DNA of 64,000 nucleotides, from positions 1 through 64,000 of the forward strand of contig NZ_JBHUEM010000028.1 in assembly GCF_042680805.1 (NCBI RefSeq), written 5' to 3'. The stretch comes from Bacillus_CJ salitolerans (lineage in GTDB: Bacteria; Bacillota; Bacilli; Bacillales; SA4). A model generated the notes under the pieces. The model was not told the DNA's origin. It searched no databases and saw nothing but the letters and a program-made list of their open reading frames with translations. The stretch's first letter is position 1. Each line of letters starts with the position of its first letter. Made by a program: the position numbers and the translations under genes. Below, in pieces: positions 8,101 to 17,652 of the stretch.

Positions 8101-9227
8101 TATCTTTCCCTCTTTTGATTAATGAAATAGATGGCAGTAAATAAACCAATTGGAATCGTTAATACAATGCCGATGCCCCCGGCTAGGGCCCGAGCTAATT
8201 CTAGTGTGAGGTTTATAGATAGGGTAAAGCCCAGTGGGGAGGCATTCTTCAAGTATAAAATAAGCATAGGAATGGAGCCGCTAATATAGACAAAAAATAA
8301 GATATTCGTCATCGTTCCCATTATATCTCGTCCAATATCTAACCCGGATTTTTTTAGTGCCCCGACAGATATGTTAGGATCCCTTTCATACAATCCAAAT
8401 ATCGAAGAAGACATGGTAATTGCAACATCCATGACAGCTCCTAAAGACCCAACCAATACGCCAGCCATAAACACGACTTGAGGAGCACGAGTGAGAAACT
8501 GCATCCCTTCATAGCGGAGCCCCATTTCGGACGATAAAGATAGCGAAAGATATGTAATCCCGAGCGAAGTAAACGTTCCGAGCAATGTCGCAATTACGGC
8601 TGCATATGTTTTTTCGTTAAAGCCGTTAACGAGTAACAATGATAGGACTGTGAATAATATGGCACTTATACTACATATCAAAAGTAAAGGGATGTTTGGT
8701 GTATGGATGTAAGTATCTAAGGCATAAGAGAGTATAAAAGCATTCATGACCAAACTGATGATTGAGAGCAGTCCTTGTTTTTTTCCAACCATGAGAAGGG
8801 TGAGAATAAAGATCCAGGCTATGATTAAAACATGTTTATCACGCTTAACGTCTGTTATTGTACCCGTTAATTCTGACTCCTTAAAAGAATTAGAATCAAT
8901 CGAAACAAATAGCTCATGTCCTCGTTTATATTTATGGTCGTTAGCACCAGAGGCTGAATACTCATTTGTTAGCTTGATAAGCTGCCCCTCTTGTTCTCCA
9001 TTTTTTAGAATTCCAATGAGATGCTGGGTGAATAGTTGATCTTGATTATCATGGATGTCAATGATTTCAATTGAATCAACTAAATTGATATGGATGACTT
9101 TTGCAATGGGCCTTTCATAGAAGGAATGATTGTTGTTTACAAAAATAATCGTAGAAAGTACGAAAACGATCGTAAGTGAGTAGTACAACAAGTGCTTTTT
9201 AGTACATTTTTTAAAGAAATCAAACAA
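8100..9227 (-). CDS. YibE/F-family membrane protein with external N-terminal domain
   Basis: TTG 9227 follows AGGAGGGATTG. The protein has one TM helix (about 13-30), an external domain of about 100 residues that looks like an OB-type barrel (KNGEQEGQLIKL, KRGHELFVSI), then seven or so TM helices with the YibE/F signatures GAVMDVAITM and RDIMGTMTNILFF. YibE/F proteins are widespread in Firmicutes and their function is not established. It is the first gene of a two-gene operon. I infer that the pair makes one membrane complex with a single sensory or binding domain outside. Confidence 0.87.
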   Translation of the reverse strand: MFDFFKKCTKKHLLYYSLTIVFVLSTIIFVNNNHSFYERPIAKVIHINLVDSIEIIDIHDNQDQLFTQHLIGILKNGEQEGQLIKLTNEYSASGANDHKYKRGHELFVSIDSNSFKESELTGTITDVKRDKHVLIIAWIFILTLLMVGKKQGLLSIISLVMNAFILSYALDTYIHTPNIPLLLICSISAILFTVLSLLLVNGFNEKTYAAVIATLLGTFTSLGITYLSLSLSSEMGLRYEGMQFLTRAPQVVFMAGVLVGSLGAVMDVAITMSSSIFGLYERDPNISVGALKKSGLDIGRDIMGTMTNILFFVYISGSIPMLILYLKNASPLGFTLSINLTLELARALAGGIGIVLTIPIGLFTAIYFINQKRER

Positions 9228-9433
9228 AACAATCCCTCCTTTATTGGGATGAAAAAAAGAATGTCATAGAGAAACGAATCCACATCTTTGTTTTCTCCTC
9301 CTCTTTGAAATATTGAGTTTTTCAAAGGGGAAGAGGTCCAAATAATTCGATTGAAAATATATGGGTGTGAGAAGGATAAGTCTCCTCATAAAATATATTG
9401 TTAAACTAAAACAAGAGAGGAAAAAAGCTGTAA

Positions 9434-9610
9434 TTAAGCTATGAATTTTTTGTTACCATGTTCATCACCTGGATCGAGAATATCCGAAGCAATTGAACTA
9501 CCTACTAAACTAATTTCTTGTATAGCTTTGGTATAAGCATGGTCAGATATAAAATAACTTGAACAGAAGTAAATTATAATCAAAATCGAAAAGGCTACAT
9601 ACCTTTTCAA
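9434..9610 (-). CDS. Small single-TM or exported peptide (58 aa)
   Basis: TTG 9610 follows GGAAGAGATTAT. The 58-residue product starts MKRYVAFSILIIIYFCSSYF, a signal peptide or anchor, then about 35 polar residues (TKAIQEISLVGSSIASDILD, then PGDEHGNKKFIA). I do not recognise it. It was found by reading the minus strand and is supported by the ribosome site and the N-terminal charge pattern only. It lies alone between the YibE/F operon and the kinase; the remaining sequence on either side is AT-rich with no gene. Confidence 0.5.
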   Translation of the reverse strand: MKRYVAFSILIIIYFCSSYFISDHAYTKAIQEISLVGSSIASDILDPGDEHGNKKFIA

Positions 9611-9822
9611 ATAATCTCTTCCATCTAAGTTATATCTACATTATATACCGGATTTATCAACTAAATTAGTTTCTCTATAGAAAAGGAGATACATAAATAA
9701 ATTACCGGAAAATATTCAATTTGAACATTCACTGATTAGGTGTAAAGATCTACATAAAAAATGCAGAAGGTGTCGAATATGGTCTAATACTTTCTAGTGC
9801 TCAAGACTTCTTTTTAACTAGA

Positions 9823-9848
9823 AAATATAGTAAAATTTTACTATATTT
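9823..9848. promoter_or_regulatory. 26-bp perfect AT-rich palindrome upstream of the KinB-like gene
   Basis: AAATATAGTAAAA (9823-9835) is followed directly by its exact reverse complement (9836-9848), with no spacer. It sits 28 bp before the kinase start codon and would overlap a promoter or the leader. It has no T tract and is unlikely to be a terminator. A dimeric repressor operator is the simplest reading. Confidence 0.7.
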
Positions 9849-9876
9849 ACTATCCTATTAAAGGTGGTGTTTTGAA

Positions 9877-11169
9877 ATGCCATCAGATATAAAAGATTTG
9901 TTACTCAATTTATTTTTTGTGATCTCTTTACCGCTGATTTTTCATTTTTTGTTTGAAAAACGCTTTAGAGGAATTGCGAATAAACAACTTTTTACAGTGG
10001 TATGCGCGTTATCCATTATCACTGTCGTTTTTAATCCTGTGGAATTTGATGATGGGATTATGTATGATTTAAGACAAATTCCGATTTGGCTTGGAAGCTT
10101 ATACGGTGGGCCGATTTCAAGTGCCATACTTATCACTACCTTACTTTTGGTCAGGTCATTTTTTGGTGGGGACGGGATTGTCATTGCGATGATAATTTCA
10201 GTCCTTCAGTTAGTCATTGTTTTCTTCTTTTGGAGAAGGTTTTTAAACCTAAATACATCTCAAAAGGTTTTGACTGCGACCGCGCTAACATTCATGTCTT
10301 CCACAGGCTCTATTCTACTATTGAAATTTTTATATGATTATGACACAGATATTTCGATTACTGTGAAATATGTACTAGTTCAAACGATCGGTATGACTGT
10401 CATGTCCTACTTATTTGAAACACTTACACAAAATATTTATCTACGAGAAGAGTTACTAAGGTCTGAGAAAATGAAGGTCGTCAGCCATTTAGCATCAAGT
10501 ATTTCTCATGAAGTTCGTAATCCTTTAACCGTTGTCAGGGGATTTATTCAATTGCTGTACCAAGAGGAAGTTCCATGGGCAAAACAACGAGACTATTTAA
10601 AGGTGTCTATGGATGAGATTGATAGGGCGGACAAGATTATTCGAGATTATTTAACATTTGCAAAGCCAGCACCTGAACAATCAGCATGTCTAAATTTGGC
10701 TACAGAAATAGAGCATTCTGTTAATGTCGTCATGCCTTTAGCTAATTTACATGGTGTTAGTATTAACATGAAACTCTTCACGGAATATGTTGTTGGTGAT
10801 TCGGCTCAGGTTCAACAGTGCATTATCAATATTTTGAAAAATAGTATTGAAGCAATGGCAAATGGTGGAACGCTTGATATTACGATGAATAGGTTGAATC
10901 TGTACCATTTTCAAATAGAAATTGCTGATACGGGTACGGGGATGAGTGAGGAACAAGTAAGGAGACTAGGGGAACCGTATTTTACAACTAAGGGTGTAAA
11001 AGGTACAGGTCTTGGGATGATGGTTGTGTTTCGAATCATCGAAGCATTAAATGGTTCTATTCACGTTGAGAGTGAACTGAACAAAGGAACCAAAATGATA
11101 ATTACGTTTTCGAAAAATTACGCAGGCTCCATTTCCCATGAACAATTAACCAAACATGTTCAAATATAA
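9877..11169 (+). CDS. Sensor histidine kinase, KinB-like
   Basis: A 430-residue membrane kinase. Residues 8-185 form six TM helices (5TM-5TMR-like sensor). They are followed by a HisKA domain with the phospho-acceptor His211 in SISHEVRNPL and an ATPase domain with NILKNSIEA (N box), DTGTGMS (G1) and GTGLGM (G2). The architecture and the sequence around the H box match B. subtilis KinB, which feeds phosphate into the Spo0F-Spo0B-Spo0A sporulation relay. No response regulator gene is adjacent, as expected for a phosphorelay kinase. ATG 9877 follows AAAGGTGGTG. A perfect palindrome lies just upstream. Confidence 0.85.
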   Translation: MPSDIKDLLLNLFFVISLPLIFHFLFEKRFRGIANKQLFTVVCALSIITVVFNPVEFDDGIMYDLRQIPIWLGSLYGGPISSAILITTLLLVRSFFGGDGIVIAMIISVLQLVIVFFFWRRFLNLNTSQKVLTATALTFMSSTGSILLLKFLYDYDTDISITVKYVLVQTIGMTVMSYLFETLTQNIYLREELLRSEKMKVVSHLASSISHEVRNPLTVVRGFIQLLYQEEVPWAKQRDYLKVSMDEIDRADKIIRDYLTFAKPAPEQSACLNLATEIEHSVNVVMPLANLHGVSINMKLFTEYVVGDSAQVQQCIINILKNSIEAMANGGTLDITMNRLNLYHFQIEIADTGTGMSEEQVRRLGEPYFTTKGVKGTGLGMMVVFRIIEALNGSIHVESELNKGTKMIITFSKNYAGSISHEQLTKHVQI

Positions 11170-11252
11170 AAAATGCCAAGAGCTGTATAAAAAGAAAATA
11201 GCTTGGCTATGATGGGGTTATAAGGTATTCCCCCTTATAATAATTTCTCCTT

Positions 11253-11282
11253 GATCTGCCGAATCGGTAGATCTTTTTTTTG
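11253..11282 (+). terminator. Intrinsic terminator of the KinB-like gene
   Basis: GATCTGCCG (11253-11261) pairs with CGGTAGATC (11265-11273) followed by eight or more T. It is 83 bp after the stop codon. Confidence 0.82.
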
Positions 11283-11928
11283 TAAGTTTTGATCATTGAT
11301 ATTGAAAAGCGTCTTATTTAGCATGAAAAAGTTTCTATGTAAATTAAGAGAATTGTTTACTATTACACGAATCAAACTGTCCAATAGAACCCTGTTCAAA
11401 GACATTTCATTCGCAAATGGGCATCAAAATACCCAATAAAAGACATCTGAACGGACCGTATATCGAGATAAGGTAGGGGACATCCGACATATCCTTACTT
11501 ATTACCATTGTGCAGTGTGTGGTAAAGTGAAAATGGCTGTCGAGATTTCTTGACAGCAAGGGACACATAACATACATGAAAATATATACTACTCCCAAGC
11601 TGCCACGTTAATGTTTTCCTCATTTCGAAAACCCCTTCTTCACTAGTTTCGAGTAGTATATCTGATCCTACTAGTACAGTATCATGATTGTGAACATTCG
11701 AACATCAAGGAATCCCATAAATCACTCTTAGAGGAGTGTTAGCTTTGAAGTGCAAGTATCTAACTATTGAAGAAGGAGATAGAATAATATGATCCGAATT
11801 AAGCTTCCTTCTTCAATGTGTTTTTACCAGTATTATCCAATAATACAAATGATTTCTTTGAAATAGATTGCTCTTTTTGAAGGATCACTTGTCTCACTTT
11901 CTTCTTATGAGCGTAGTGATAGTTTGGA
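11283..11928. other. Gene-free stretch with degenerate repeat
   Basis: I see no convincing gene. Around 11397-11495 there are degraded copies of elements seen elsewhere: TTCAAAGACATTTCATTCG (compare the 52-bp repeat at 24745) and GGACATCCGACATATCC (compare ACATCCGACAATATTTCC at 24720). Short ORFs here have no ribosome site. Confidence 0.5.
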
Positions 11929-13959
11929 TCAGAACATCTTACGAACTTCAACCCATGCAGAAAAAAAGGTTGCCCCTCCACCCATATCAGACAATCGCTG
12001 TGAGGTTAAAAAGTTAACAGAGCTGATGCTATGTTCAGGGTCATCCCACCATAACCCTTGTGTAAGAGCCATTCCTGGTAATATTTCCTCTGTAATCTTT
12101 AATGTCATTGCAATAGAACCAAGGTCGTTATAAACAGTAACAGTCTCTCCATCGAGTAATTCCCTTTGACTTGCCTCATTTGGGTGGAGATAAAGGAGCG
12201 GTTTACCCTCCATTTTTTTTAACTCATCCAGATTTGAAAACGTTGAATTTATAAATTGGTGATTCGGACCAGAAATAAATTGAAGCTTGAATTTATCACT
12301 TTCTTGTATGGGTATATAGGTTGGAACCGGAGGAAGTCCATGTAATTTCATTCGCTCAGAATACAATTCTATTTTTCCAGAAGGTGTCGGAATGGTATGA
12401 GGGAACGTGCTAGCTTCAGGTATGGAAAGCTTGATGATTTTTTCCTTTTGAAGTCTCTCATACGTAATTCCCGATAAAAATGGACTGTTTTTATGATCGA
12501 GTGCTTCACGCAGCATTTCTTCCTCTGTGATTTGAAACTCTGGTCCTGTAAATCCCATGCGGTGAGCAAGCTCTTTAAATAAGGTGAAGTTTGATTTACT
12601 TTCAAAATAAGGCTGCATAATTGGCTCATTAAGCTGCAAATACAAATGCCAATAGGATTTATAGAGATCCAAGTTCTCGAAATGGCTCGTAGCTGGGAGG
12701 ACGAGGTCCGCGTATTTACACGTATCTGTTAAAAACAGATCATGTACAACTGTAAATAAATCGTCTCTTACTAAGCCTTTTCGTACCTTTGTTTGATCAG
12801 GTGCAACCTGAGCAGGATTGCTGTTGTATACAAAGAGCCCGAAAATGGGTGGATCCTCATGAATCAATGCGTCACCTATCTGATTCATGTTCACCGTGCG
12901 AACATTTGGACTAGGACGTAGGTCAGGACGTTGTAGTTTTTCCATATTATATTGATAAAAAGAACCGTTCCCTTTCAAGGCGCCCCCGCCCCTTATTCCC
13001 CACTGACCAGTTAGGGCAGGGAGGCAAGTAATGGTTCGAATCATCATCCCACCATTTTCATGGTGCTGAAGTCCATTTCCGATACGAATAAAGGAAGGGG
13101 TAGTGTTCCCGTATAGTTTTGCGAGTTTCATAATGTCTTCTTCTGAGACGCCAGTAATGGCCGATACATATTCAGGTGTATATCGTTCCGATTCTTTTTG
13201 CAATTCATCAAAGCCGGTTGTAAATTGATTGACAAAGTCATAATTTACGAGGTTATGAGAAATTAGCACATTCATCATGCCAAGTGCTAACGCCGTATCA
13301 GTTCCTGGTTTTAGTTGAATAAACCAGTCTGCCCATTTTGCTGTCCGATTTTGATGCACATCAATGACGACAATTTTTGCTCCGTTTTTACGTGCTTGAT
13401 TAAAATAAAGGACTTGGTGCATATTGGTGCTAAAAAGGTTACATCCCCATACAATAATTAGTTTTGCGTGTACCGTTTCCTCCGGGTCAATCCCAACCGG
13501 AAACCCCATCGTGTATTTATAGCCAGCACTTGCGGCAGAATTGCAGATCGTTCGATCAAGATGACTAGCTCCTAACCGGTGGAAATAGCGTCTGTCCATC
13601 CCATCACTATTTAACAACCCCATATTTCCATAAAAGCTGTATGGGAGAATACTCTCTGCTCCATGTAAATCGATGATAGAGGTAAACTTTTCTACTATGA
13701 GGTTATAGGCTTCGTCCCAAGAGATTCTTTCAAATGAATGATCCCCTTTGGCTCCTATTCGTTTAAGCGGGTATTTAAGCCGAGCGGGGTGATGAACCCT
13801 TTCTGGAAACTTTCGAGCCTTATGACAAATAACACCATTTGTGATAGGGTGGGCTTTGTCACCAGTCACAGAGGTGATGGTGTTGTCATCTATCGCTACG
13901 GTCAAACCGCATGTATCTGGACAGTCAAGCGGGCAAACAGATCGATGCTTTGTAACCAT
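11929..13959 (-). CDS. yoaE: Molybdopterin oxidoreductase, YoaE-like
   Basis: A 676-residue protein of the DMSO-reductase/formate-dehydrogenase superfamily. Cys9, Cys13, Cys17 and Cys45 fit the N-terminal [4Fe-4S] motif. This is followed by the molybdopterin domains (GHG-like SFYGNMGLLNSDG, WGCNLFSTN, LKPGTDTALALGM) and the C-terminal cofactor-binding domain (SGPNHQFINS, LHPNEA). There is no Tat signal, so it is cytoplasmic. The overall match is to B. subtilis YoaE, whose substrate is not known. ATG 13959 follows AAGGGGATGG. There is no separate electron-transfer subunit nearby, and no molybdenum cofactor genes in the window. Confidence 0.88.
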   Translation of the reverse strand: MVTKHRSVCPLDCPDTCGLTVAIDDNTITSVTGDKAHPITNGVICHKARKFPERVHHPARLKYPLKRIGAKGDHSFERISWDEAYNLIVEKFTSIIDLHGAESILPYSFYGNMGLLNSDGMDRRYFHRLGASHLDRTICNSAASAGYKYTMGFPVGIDPEETVHAKLIIVWGCNLFSTNMHQVLYFNQARKNGAKIVVIDVHQNRTAKWADWFIQLKPGTDTALALGMMNVLISHNLVNYDFVNQFTTGFDELQKESERYTPEYVSAITGVSEEDIMKLAKLYGNTTPSFIRIGNGLQHHENGGMMIRTITCLPALTGQWGIRGGGALKGNGSFYQYNMEKLQRPDLRPSPNVRTVNMNQIGDALIHEDPPIFGLFVYNSNPAQVAPDQTKVRKGLVRDDLFTVVHDLFLTDTCKYADLVLPATSHFENLDLYKSYWHLYLQLNEPIMQPYFESKSNFTLFKELAHRMGFTGPEFQITEEEMLREALDHKNSPFLSGITYERLQKEKIIKLSIPEASTFPHTIPTPSGKIELYSERMKLHGLPPVPTYIPIQESDKFKLQFISGPNHQFINSTFSNLDELKKMEGKPLLYLHPNEASQRELLDGETVTVYNDLGSIAMTLKITEEILPGMALTQGLWWDDPEHSISSVNFLTSQRLSDMGGGATFFSAWVEVRKMF

Positions 13960-14095
13960 TGGTTTTCCATCCCCTTACTCATTATTATAAATTATCTCCA
14001 TTTTACCATTATCTTCTATTGGAAGGATGATAGAAGGACTATTTACAATAAAAAAAGAATAGTATAAGGAAGCAAATATGAAGGACGGTGATAGT

Positions 14096-14959
14096 ATGAG
14101 CAAAAAAGTAGCGATTATTACAGGGTGTTCAAGTGGATTTGGATTGATGAGTGCACTCGAATTAGCACAAAGTGGATTTCAGGTCGTTGCTACAATGAGG
14201 GATCCTAATAAATCGACAGAACTACTTACACAAGCGGAGAAAGAACATGTAAAAGAACATATTACAGTCTTTCCATTAGATGTAACTTCGAAGGAATCGA
14301 TTGAAGGTTTGATGGAGTATATAAAGAGTCTTCCTTCTGTTGATGTGCTTGTGAACAATGCAGGATTTGCCGTTGGAGGATTTTGTGAAGAGTTAACGAT
14401 CGAAGATTATCAGGAGCAGTTTGATACAAATTTCTTTGGAGTCATCTCGGTGACGAAAGCCGTTCTCCCTTATATGAGAGAGCAACAGAGCGGGAGAATG
14501 ATCAATATTAGCAGTATTAGTGGACGAATCGGTTTTCCCGGTTTATCACCTTATGTGTCATCGAAATTTGCACTGGAGGGATTTAGTGAGGCATTAAGCT
14601 TTGAAGTTGCACCTTTTGGCATTGATGTTGTGCTTGTGGAGCCTGGCTCCTATGAGACTAGCATCTGGTCTACCGGTACGAAACTACGAACAGACCATTC
14701 ATCAAGGGAAGACTCACCTTACTATTTTTACTTAAAAGCAATCCTAAAGAATTTACATAAGGCTAAGCCAAAATACGGAGATCCCCGTGAGGTTGCTAGA
14801 TTAGTTGCTAGCATTGCTTCTCAAAAAACAAAGCCAGCTTTAAGATATCCAGTTGGAAAAGGGGTTAAAACTTCGATCAGGTTAAAACATATCCTTCCAT
14901 CGAATCAAATGAAATCAATCGTTACAAAGAAACTATTAGGTTCAAAAGTGGGTGACTAA
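14096..14959 (+). CDS. Short-chain dehydrogenase/reductase (SDR)
   Basis: A classical SDR of 287 residues. The Rossmann motif is TGCSSGFG, the NAG motif is NNAGFAVGG, the catalytic Ser is in ISSISGRIG and the YxxxK pair is YVSSKFA. The cofactor is NAD(H) or NADP(H); the substrate is not evident, although the length and VVATMRDPNK segment are like the subgroup acting on retinol or steroid-like lipids. I chose ATG 14096 because AAGGACGGTGAT lies just in front; the ATG at 14078 precedes that site. The stop is 3 bp before the N-acetyltransferase gene, so the two are an operon. Confidence 0.85.
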   Translation: MSKKVAIITGCSSGFGLMSALELAQSGFQVVATMRDPNKSTELLTQAEKEHVKEHITVFPLDVTSKESIEGLMEYIKSLPSVDVLVNNAGFAVGGFCEELTIEDYQEQFDTNFFGVISVTKAVLPYMREQQSGRMINISSISGRIGFPGLSPYVSSKFALEGFSEALSFEVAPFGIDVVLVEPGSYETSIWSTGTKLRTDHSSREDSPYYFYLKAILKNLHKAKPKYGDPREVARLVASIASQKTKPALRYPVGKGVKTSIRLKHILPSNQMKSIVTKKLLGSKVGD

Positions 14960-14962
14960 GTC

Positions 14963-15784
14963 ATGGATTGGAAGAGAAAGTATCTATCCTTTTTGGAGGT
15001 GGAGGAAAAAGCTCCTACCTATGGATATTTAGTCGAGCTTATTCAAGCTCACATGCAAAAAGTGTCATTCGATTTATGCAGTAAAATTCATTACTTTCTC
15101 CATCAAGAGGAAAATGGATGGTTAACTCCACCAATCGAGGTATTTGTTCAAAACTTATATGAAAAAGGCTTTGGTGGAAATTGCTTTATTCTAAATCCGA
15201 GCTTTAAGCAATTAGTAGAAGCACTAGGTTACTCGGTTCATCTTGTAAGGATTCCGGCCGGTCATGTCGCGATGTGCGTAACGATTGAAAATAAGCAGTA
15301 TTATGTGGATGTTGGCTACTCGGTACCCATTTTCGAACCAGTGAAGCTAGGGAAAAACTCTTCTTACCATGCATGTGGAGAGGACGTGTACATCACGAAG
15401 GAAAGTGAGAACAGCTACATAATCGATAGGCACCGAAACGGAGCAAGTTTTGTTAAAAAGACAATTGATCTTACTCCCATTGAAATGGATGATTTAGCAA
15501 GTGATATTGCTGATTCGTACAAGGATGTTAATGATAACCGGTTTATGAGAAGAGTGACAGCAACCGTTTTTAAGGAAGGTATAGCCTATTCGGTTGCCAA
15601 TAATATTCTGTATGTAGCAAGTAATAAAGAATCGAAAGAATATGTTTTTGAAAGACGCGAAGATTGGATGAAAATGATGAAGGAAACTTATTCAATCAAA
15701 GAAAAATACATAAACGATGCACTAGCCTTTCTAGAGGATCGGGGAGTTCATTTGTTCAAGCAGTCATGTAAAAACTTTGGGTGA
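14963..15784 (+). CDS. Arylamine N-acetyltransferase
   Basis: The enzyme transfers acetyl from acetyl-CoA to arylamines or hydrazines, or acts on a related acyl-CoA/amine pair. The catalytic triad can be placed: Cys74 in FGGNCF, His101 in IPAGHVAM and Asp116 in YYVDVGY. The 273-residue length fits the NAT family. The usual RGG before Cys is FGG here. It follows an SDR gene after 3 bp and is probably cotranscribed; together they could be a detoxification pair, which is inference. No promoter is visible between the two genes. Confidence 0.88.
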   Translation: MDWKRKYLSFLEVEEKAPTYGYLVELIQAHMQKVSFDLCSKIHYFLHQEENGWLTPPIEVFVQNLYEKGFGGNCFILNPSFKQLVEALGYSVHLVRIPAGHVAMCVTIENKQYYVDVGYSVPIFEPVKLGKNSSYHACGEDVYITKESENSYIIDRHRNGASFVKKTIDLTPIEMDDLASDIADSYKDVNDNRFMRRVTATVFKEGIAYSVANNILYVASNKESKEYVFERREDWMKMMKETYSIKEKYINDALAFLEDRGVHLFKQSCKNFG

Positions 15785-15858
15785 AAATTTTATAGATATT
15801 ATCTCAACTTGTCTCATATATAAATAAAGTAATTATTTTAGAGACAGGGAGATAAGAC

Positions 15859-17190
15859 ATGAAGACATTTTTTAAAGGATTTCTCTTTCTTGCCGTGGCA
15901 GCGTTCATTGGGGAATGTTTGGAGTTTGTCATTAACCTCGTGCTTGCGAGACAGCTAGGTGAGCATGGGCTAGGTATATATATGACCATTTTACCTTCGT
16001 TGTTTTTAGTTGTTATCATTGCTAGCTTAGAATTGCCAATCTCGATTTCAAAGTTTATTGCTGAGAAGGAAGAGAGATTTCATCGAAGCTTGATGAAGCA
16101 TGCGACGAATCTGGCTGTTAAATTCATGTTTGTCTTTATGGGTGTGGTCCTCATCATCCTGCCACATGTATCATTTTTTGATAACTACCATCCGCTTGTA
16201 AAATGGCTGTTTGTCATCATTATCCCGATTATTTCAATATCCTCTCTTGCAAGGGGATACTTTATGGGAAAACAGGATATGAGTAAAATCGCTATCTCCA
16301 ATTTTCTCCGAAAAGTAGTGCAGCTCATTCTTTTAGTATTTTTATATCAGCTCTTTTCGTTTGACTTTGATACGTCCATTTTAATTGCCCTTTGTACTTT
16401 AATTGGAAGTGAGCTCATTGTATTTGTGTATTTGATCCATGCCTTTTTCATTAAATGGCAAACCATTAAACAAGAGAAGTACACGGTGATGACAAAGAAA
16501 GAGGCAAGGGGAAATCTACTAGCAGTTTCGATTCCGACAACTGGCATGAGAATCTTTCATTCTGTCACACATGCGATTCAGCCGTTCTTGATTAAGGCAG
16601 CTCTTTTGAAAGCAGGTCTATCAGAGGGAGTAGCGACAGAGCAATTCGGATTGATGGCTGGTGTTGCAATGAGTATCGGTTTCTTCCCAGCCTTCATTGC
16701 TCACTCCTTACTAATTGCCTTGATCCCGGCAGTCTCTGAAGCTTATGAACATAAAGATAGCTCAAAGCTCCAAAGGCTGCTCCAACAAGTGATGTTGATT
16801 ACGTGTGCATACGGAATACCAGCAGTTATTCTCTTTTACTTTTTTGCAGAGCCTTTAACCCATATTTTCTTCGAATCTTCGTCGGCAACACTGTATCTAA
16901 AGCTACTCTGGCCGTATTTCTTATTACATTTTTTTGTGATTCCTTTGCAGGCATACTTAATTGGCTTAGGTCTTGTCAAGGATGCTTTATATCATGCAAT
17001 GTGGGCAACCATGTTATCGTTTGTGGCCATGTACATATTAGGGTCTATGCCACATTTGCAAATGCAGGGAGTCATTGTTGGGATGAACTTCGGTGCGGTG
17101 CTCATGACGTTGCTGCATTATTTAACCATTTGCAAGAAAATTGGGTTATCGATCCATTTGCAGTTTCCAGTTGATAAAAAAGTAATCTAA
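15859..17190 (+). CDS. Polysaccharide flippase, SpoVB/MOP family
   Basis: A 443-residue integral membrane protein with 12 or more TM helices. The N-terminus LVLARQLGEHGLGIYM and the ISISKFIAE block are hallmarks of the oligosaccharide flippase branch (SpoVB, MurJ-like, PF01943) of the MOP superfamily. Such proteins flip lipid-linked sugars across the membrane; SpoVB acts in spore cortex synthesis. Bacillaceae carry several paralogues and I cannot tell which this is. ATG 15859 follows ACAGGGAGATAAG. It stands 74 bp after the NAT gene without an obvious terminator. Confidence 0.85.
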   Translation: MKTFFKGFLFLAVAAFIGECLEFVINLVLARQLGEHGLGIYMTILPSLFLVVIIASLELPISISKFIAEKEERFHRSLMKHATNLAVKFMFVFMGVVLIILPHVSFFDNYHPLVKWLFVIIIPIISISSLARGYFMGKQDMSKIAISNFLRKVVQLILLVFLYQLFSFDFDTSILIALCTLIGSELIVFVYLIHAFFIKWQTIKQEKYTVMTKKEARGNLLAVSIPTTGMRIFHSVTHAIQPFLIKAALLKAGLSEGVATEQFGLMAGVAMSIGFFPAFIAHSLLIALIPAVSEAYEHKDSSKLQRLLQQVMLITCAYGIPAVILFYFFAEPLTHIFFESSSATLYLKLLWPYFLLHFFVIPLQAYLIGLGLVKDALYHAMWATMLSFVAMYILGSMPHLQMQGVIVGMNFGAVLMTLLHYLTICKKIGLSIHLQFPVDKKVI

Positions 17191-17198
17191 GTGTGTAG

Positions 17199-17226
17199 GC
17201 CAAATCGGTTTGATTTGGTCTATTTA
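17199..17226 (+). terminator. Possible terminator of the flippase gene
   Basis: CCAAATC (17200-17206) pairs with GATTTGG (17212-17218), followed by TCTATTTAG. The stem is short. Confidence 0.45.
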
Positions 17227-17284
17227 GTTGCTTAGGAAATGTTAAAAGCTCAGCATTTGTGGATAACTTAGTGATGTGCGTAGT

Positions 17285-17440
17285 AATCCGGCTCCAGCGC
17301 CCAGCCAAGATGAAATGGTGACGATCTTTGCCATTTCATCCTACTCGAGGGAAAAAGAAAAATCACTTTTTCCTTGGTCAAATGTTCCTTGAAGAGTAAA
17401 AGGGAAAGAGCGCCCTGAGCCTTTTGTTCCTCAAAGAAAA
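17285..17440. repeat. GCTCCAGCGCCC-type hairpin element, copy 2
   Basis: The best-preserved copy. It runs CCGGCTCCAGCGCCCAGCC, then GATGAAATGG...GCCATTTCATC (an 11-bp stem enclosing TGACGATCTTT), CCTACTCGAGG, a variable A-rich part with its own small hairpin, and ends GAGCGCCCTGAGCCTTTTGT. It fills most of the gene-free stretch 17191-17652. Copies lie at 3092, 25006 and 29249. Confidence 0.82.
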
Positions 17441-17564
17441 GTATAAAACTTATTACATAATATTGTGTATACATGGGACACCGCGTAACAAAACAAACCT
17501 ATAAGGACTTGGTTCTAGACAAGTTCACTACCGTAATAGCCATTAATTGTTACAGTATTTATAA

Positions 17565-17627
17565 CTATACGAACGACGTATAGACTAATTGGTAGAATTT
17601 AGTATACTCAAATTAGAACGTCCGTTC
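17565..17627. promoter_or_regulatory. Putative TetR-type operators
   Basis: Two dyads precede the truncated TetR start: CTATAC (17565-17570) with GTATAG (17578-17583), and GAACGTCCGTTC (17616-17627), an inverted repeat of GAACG around TC. The second is 26 bp before the start codon, where an autoregulating TetR repressor would bind. The gene is now destroyed. Confidence 0.45.
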
Positions 17628-17652
17628 AGTTTAAGTAAGGAGTAACATTTTG

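Noticed and set aside
11799..11981. Minus-strand 60-residue ORF after yoaE
   Set aside because: Overlaps the end of yoaE out of frame, has no ribosome site and no recognisable content.
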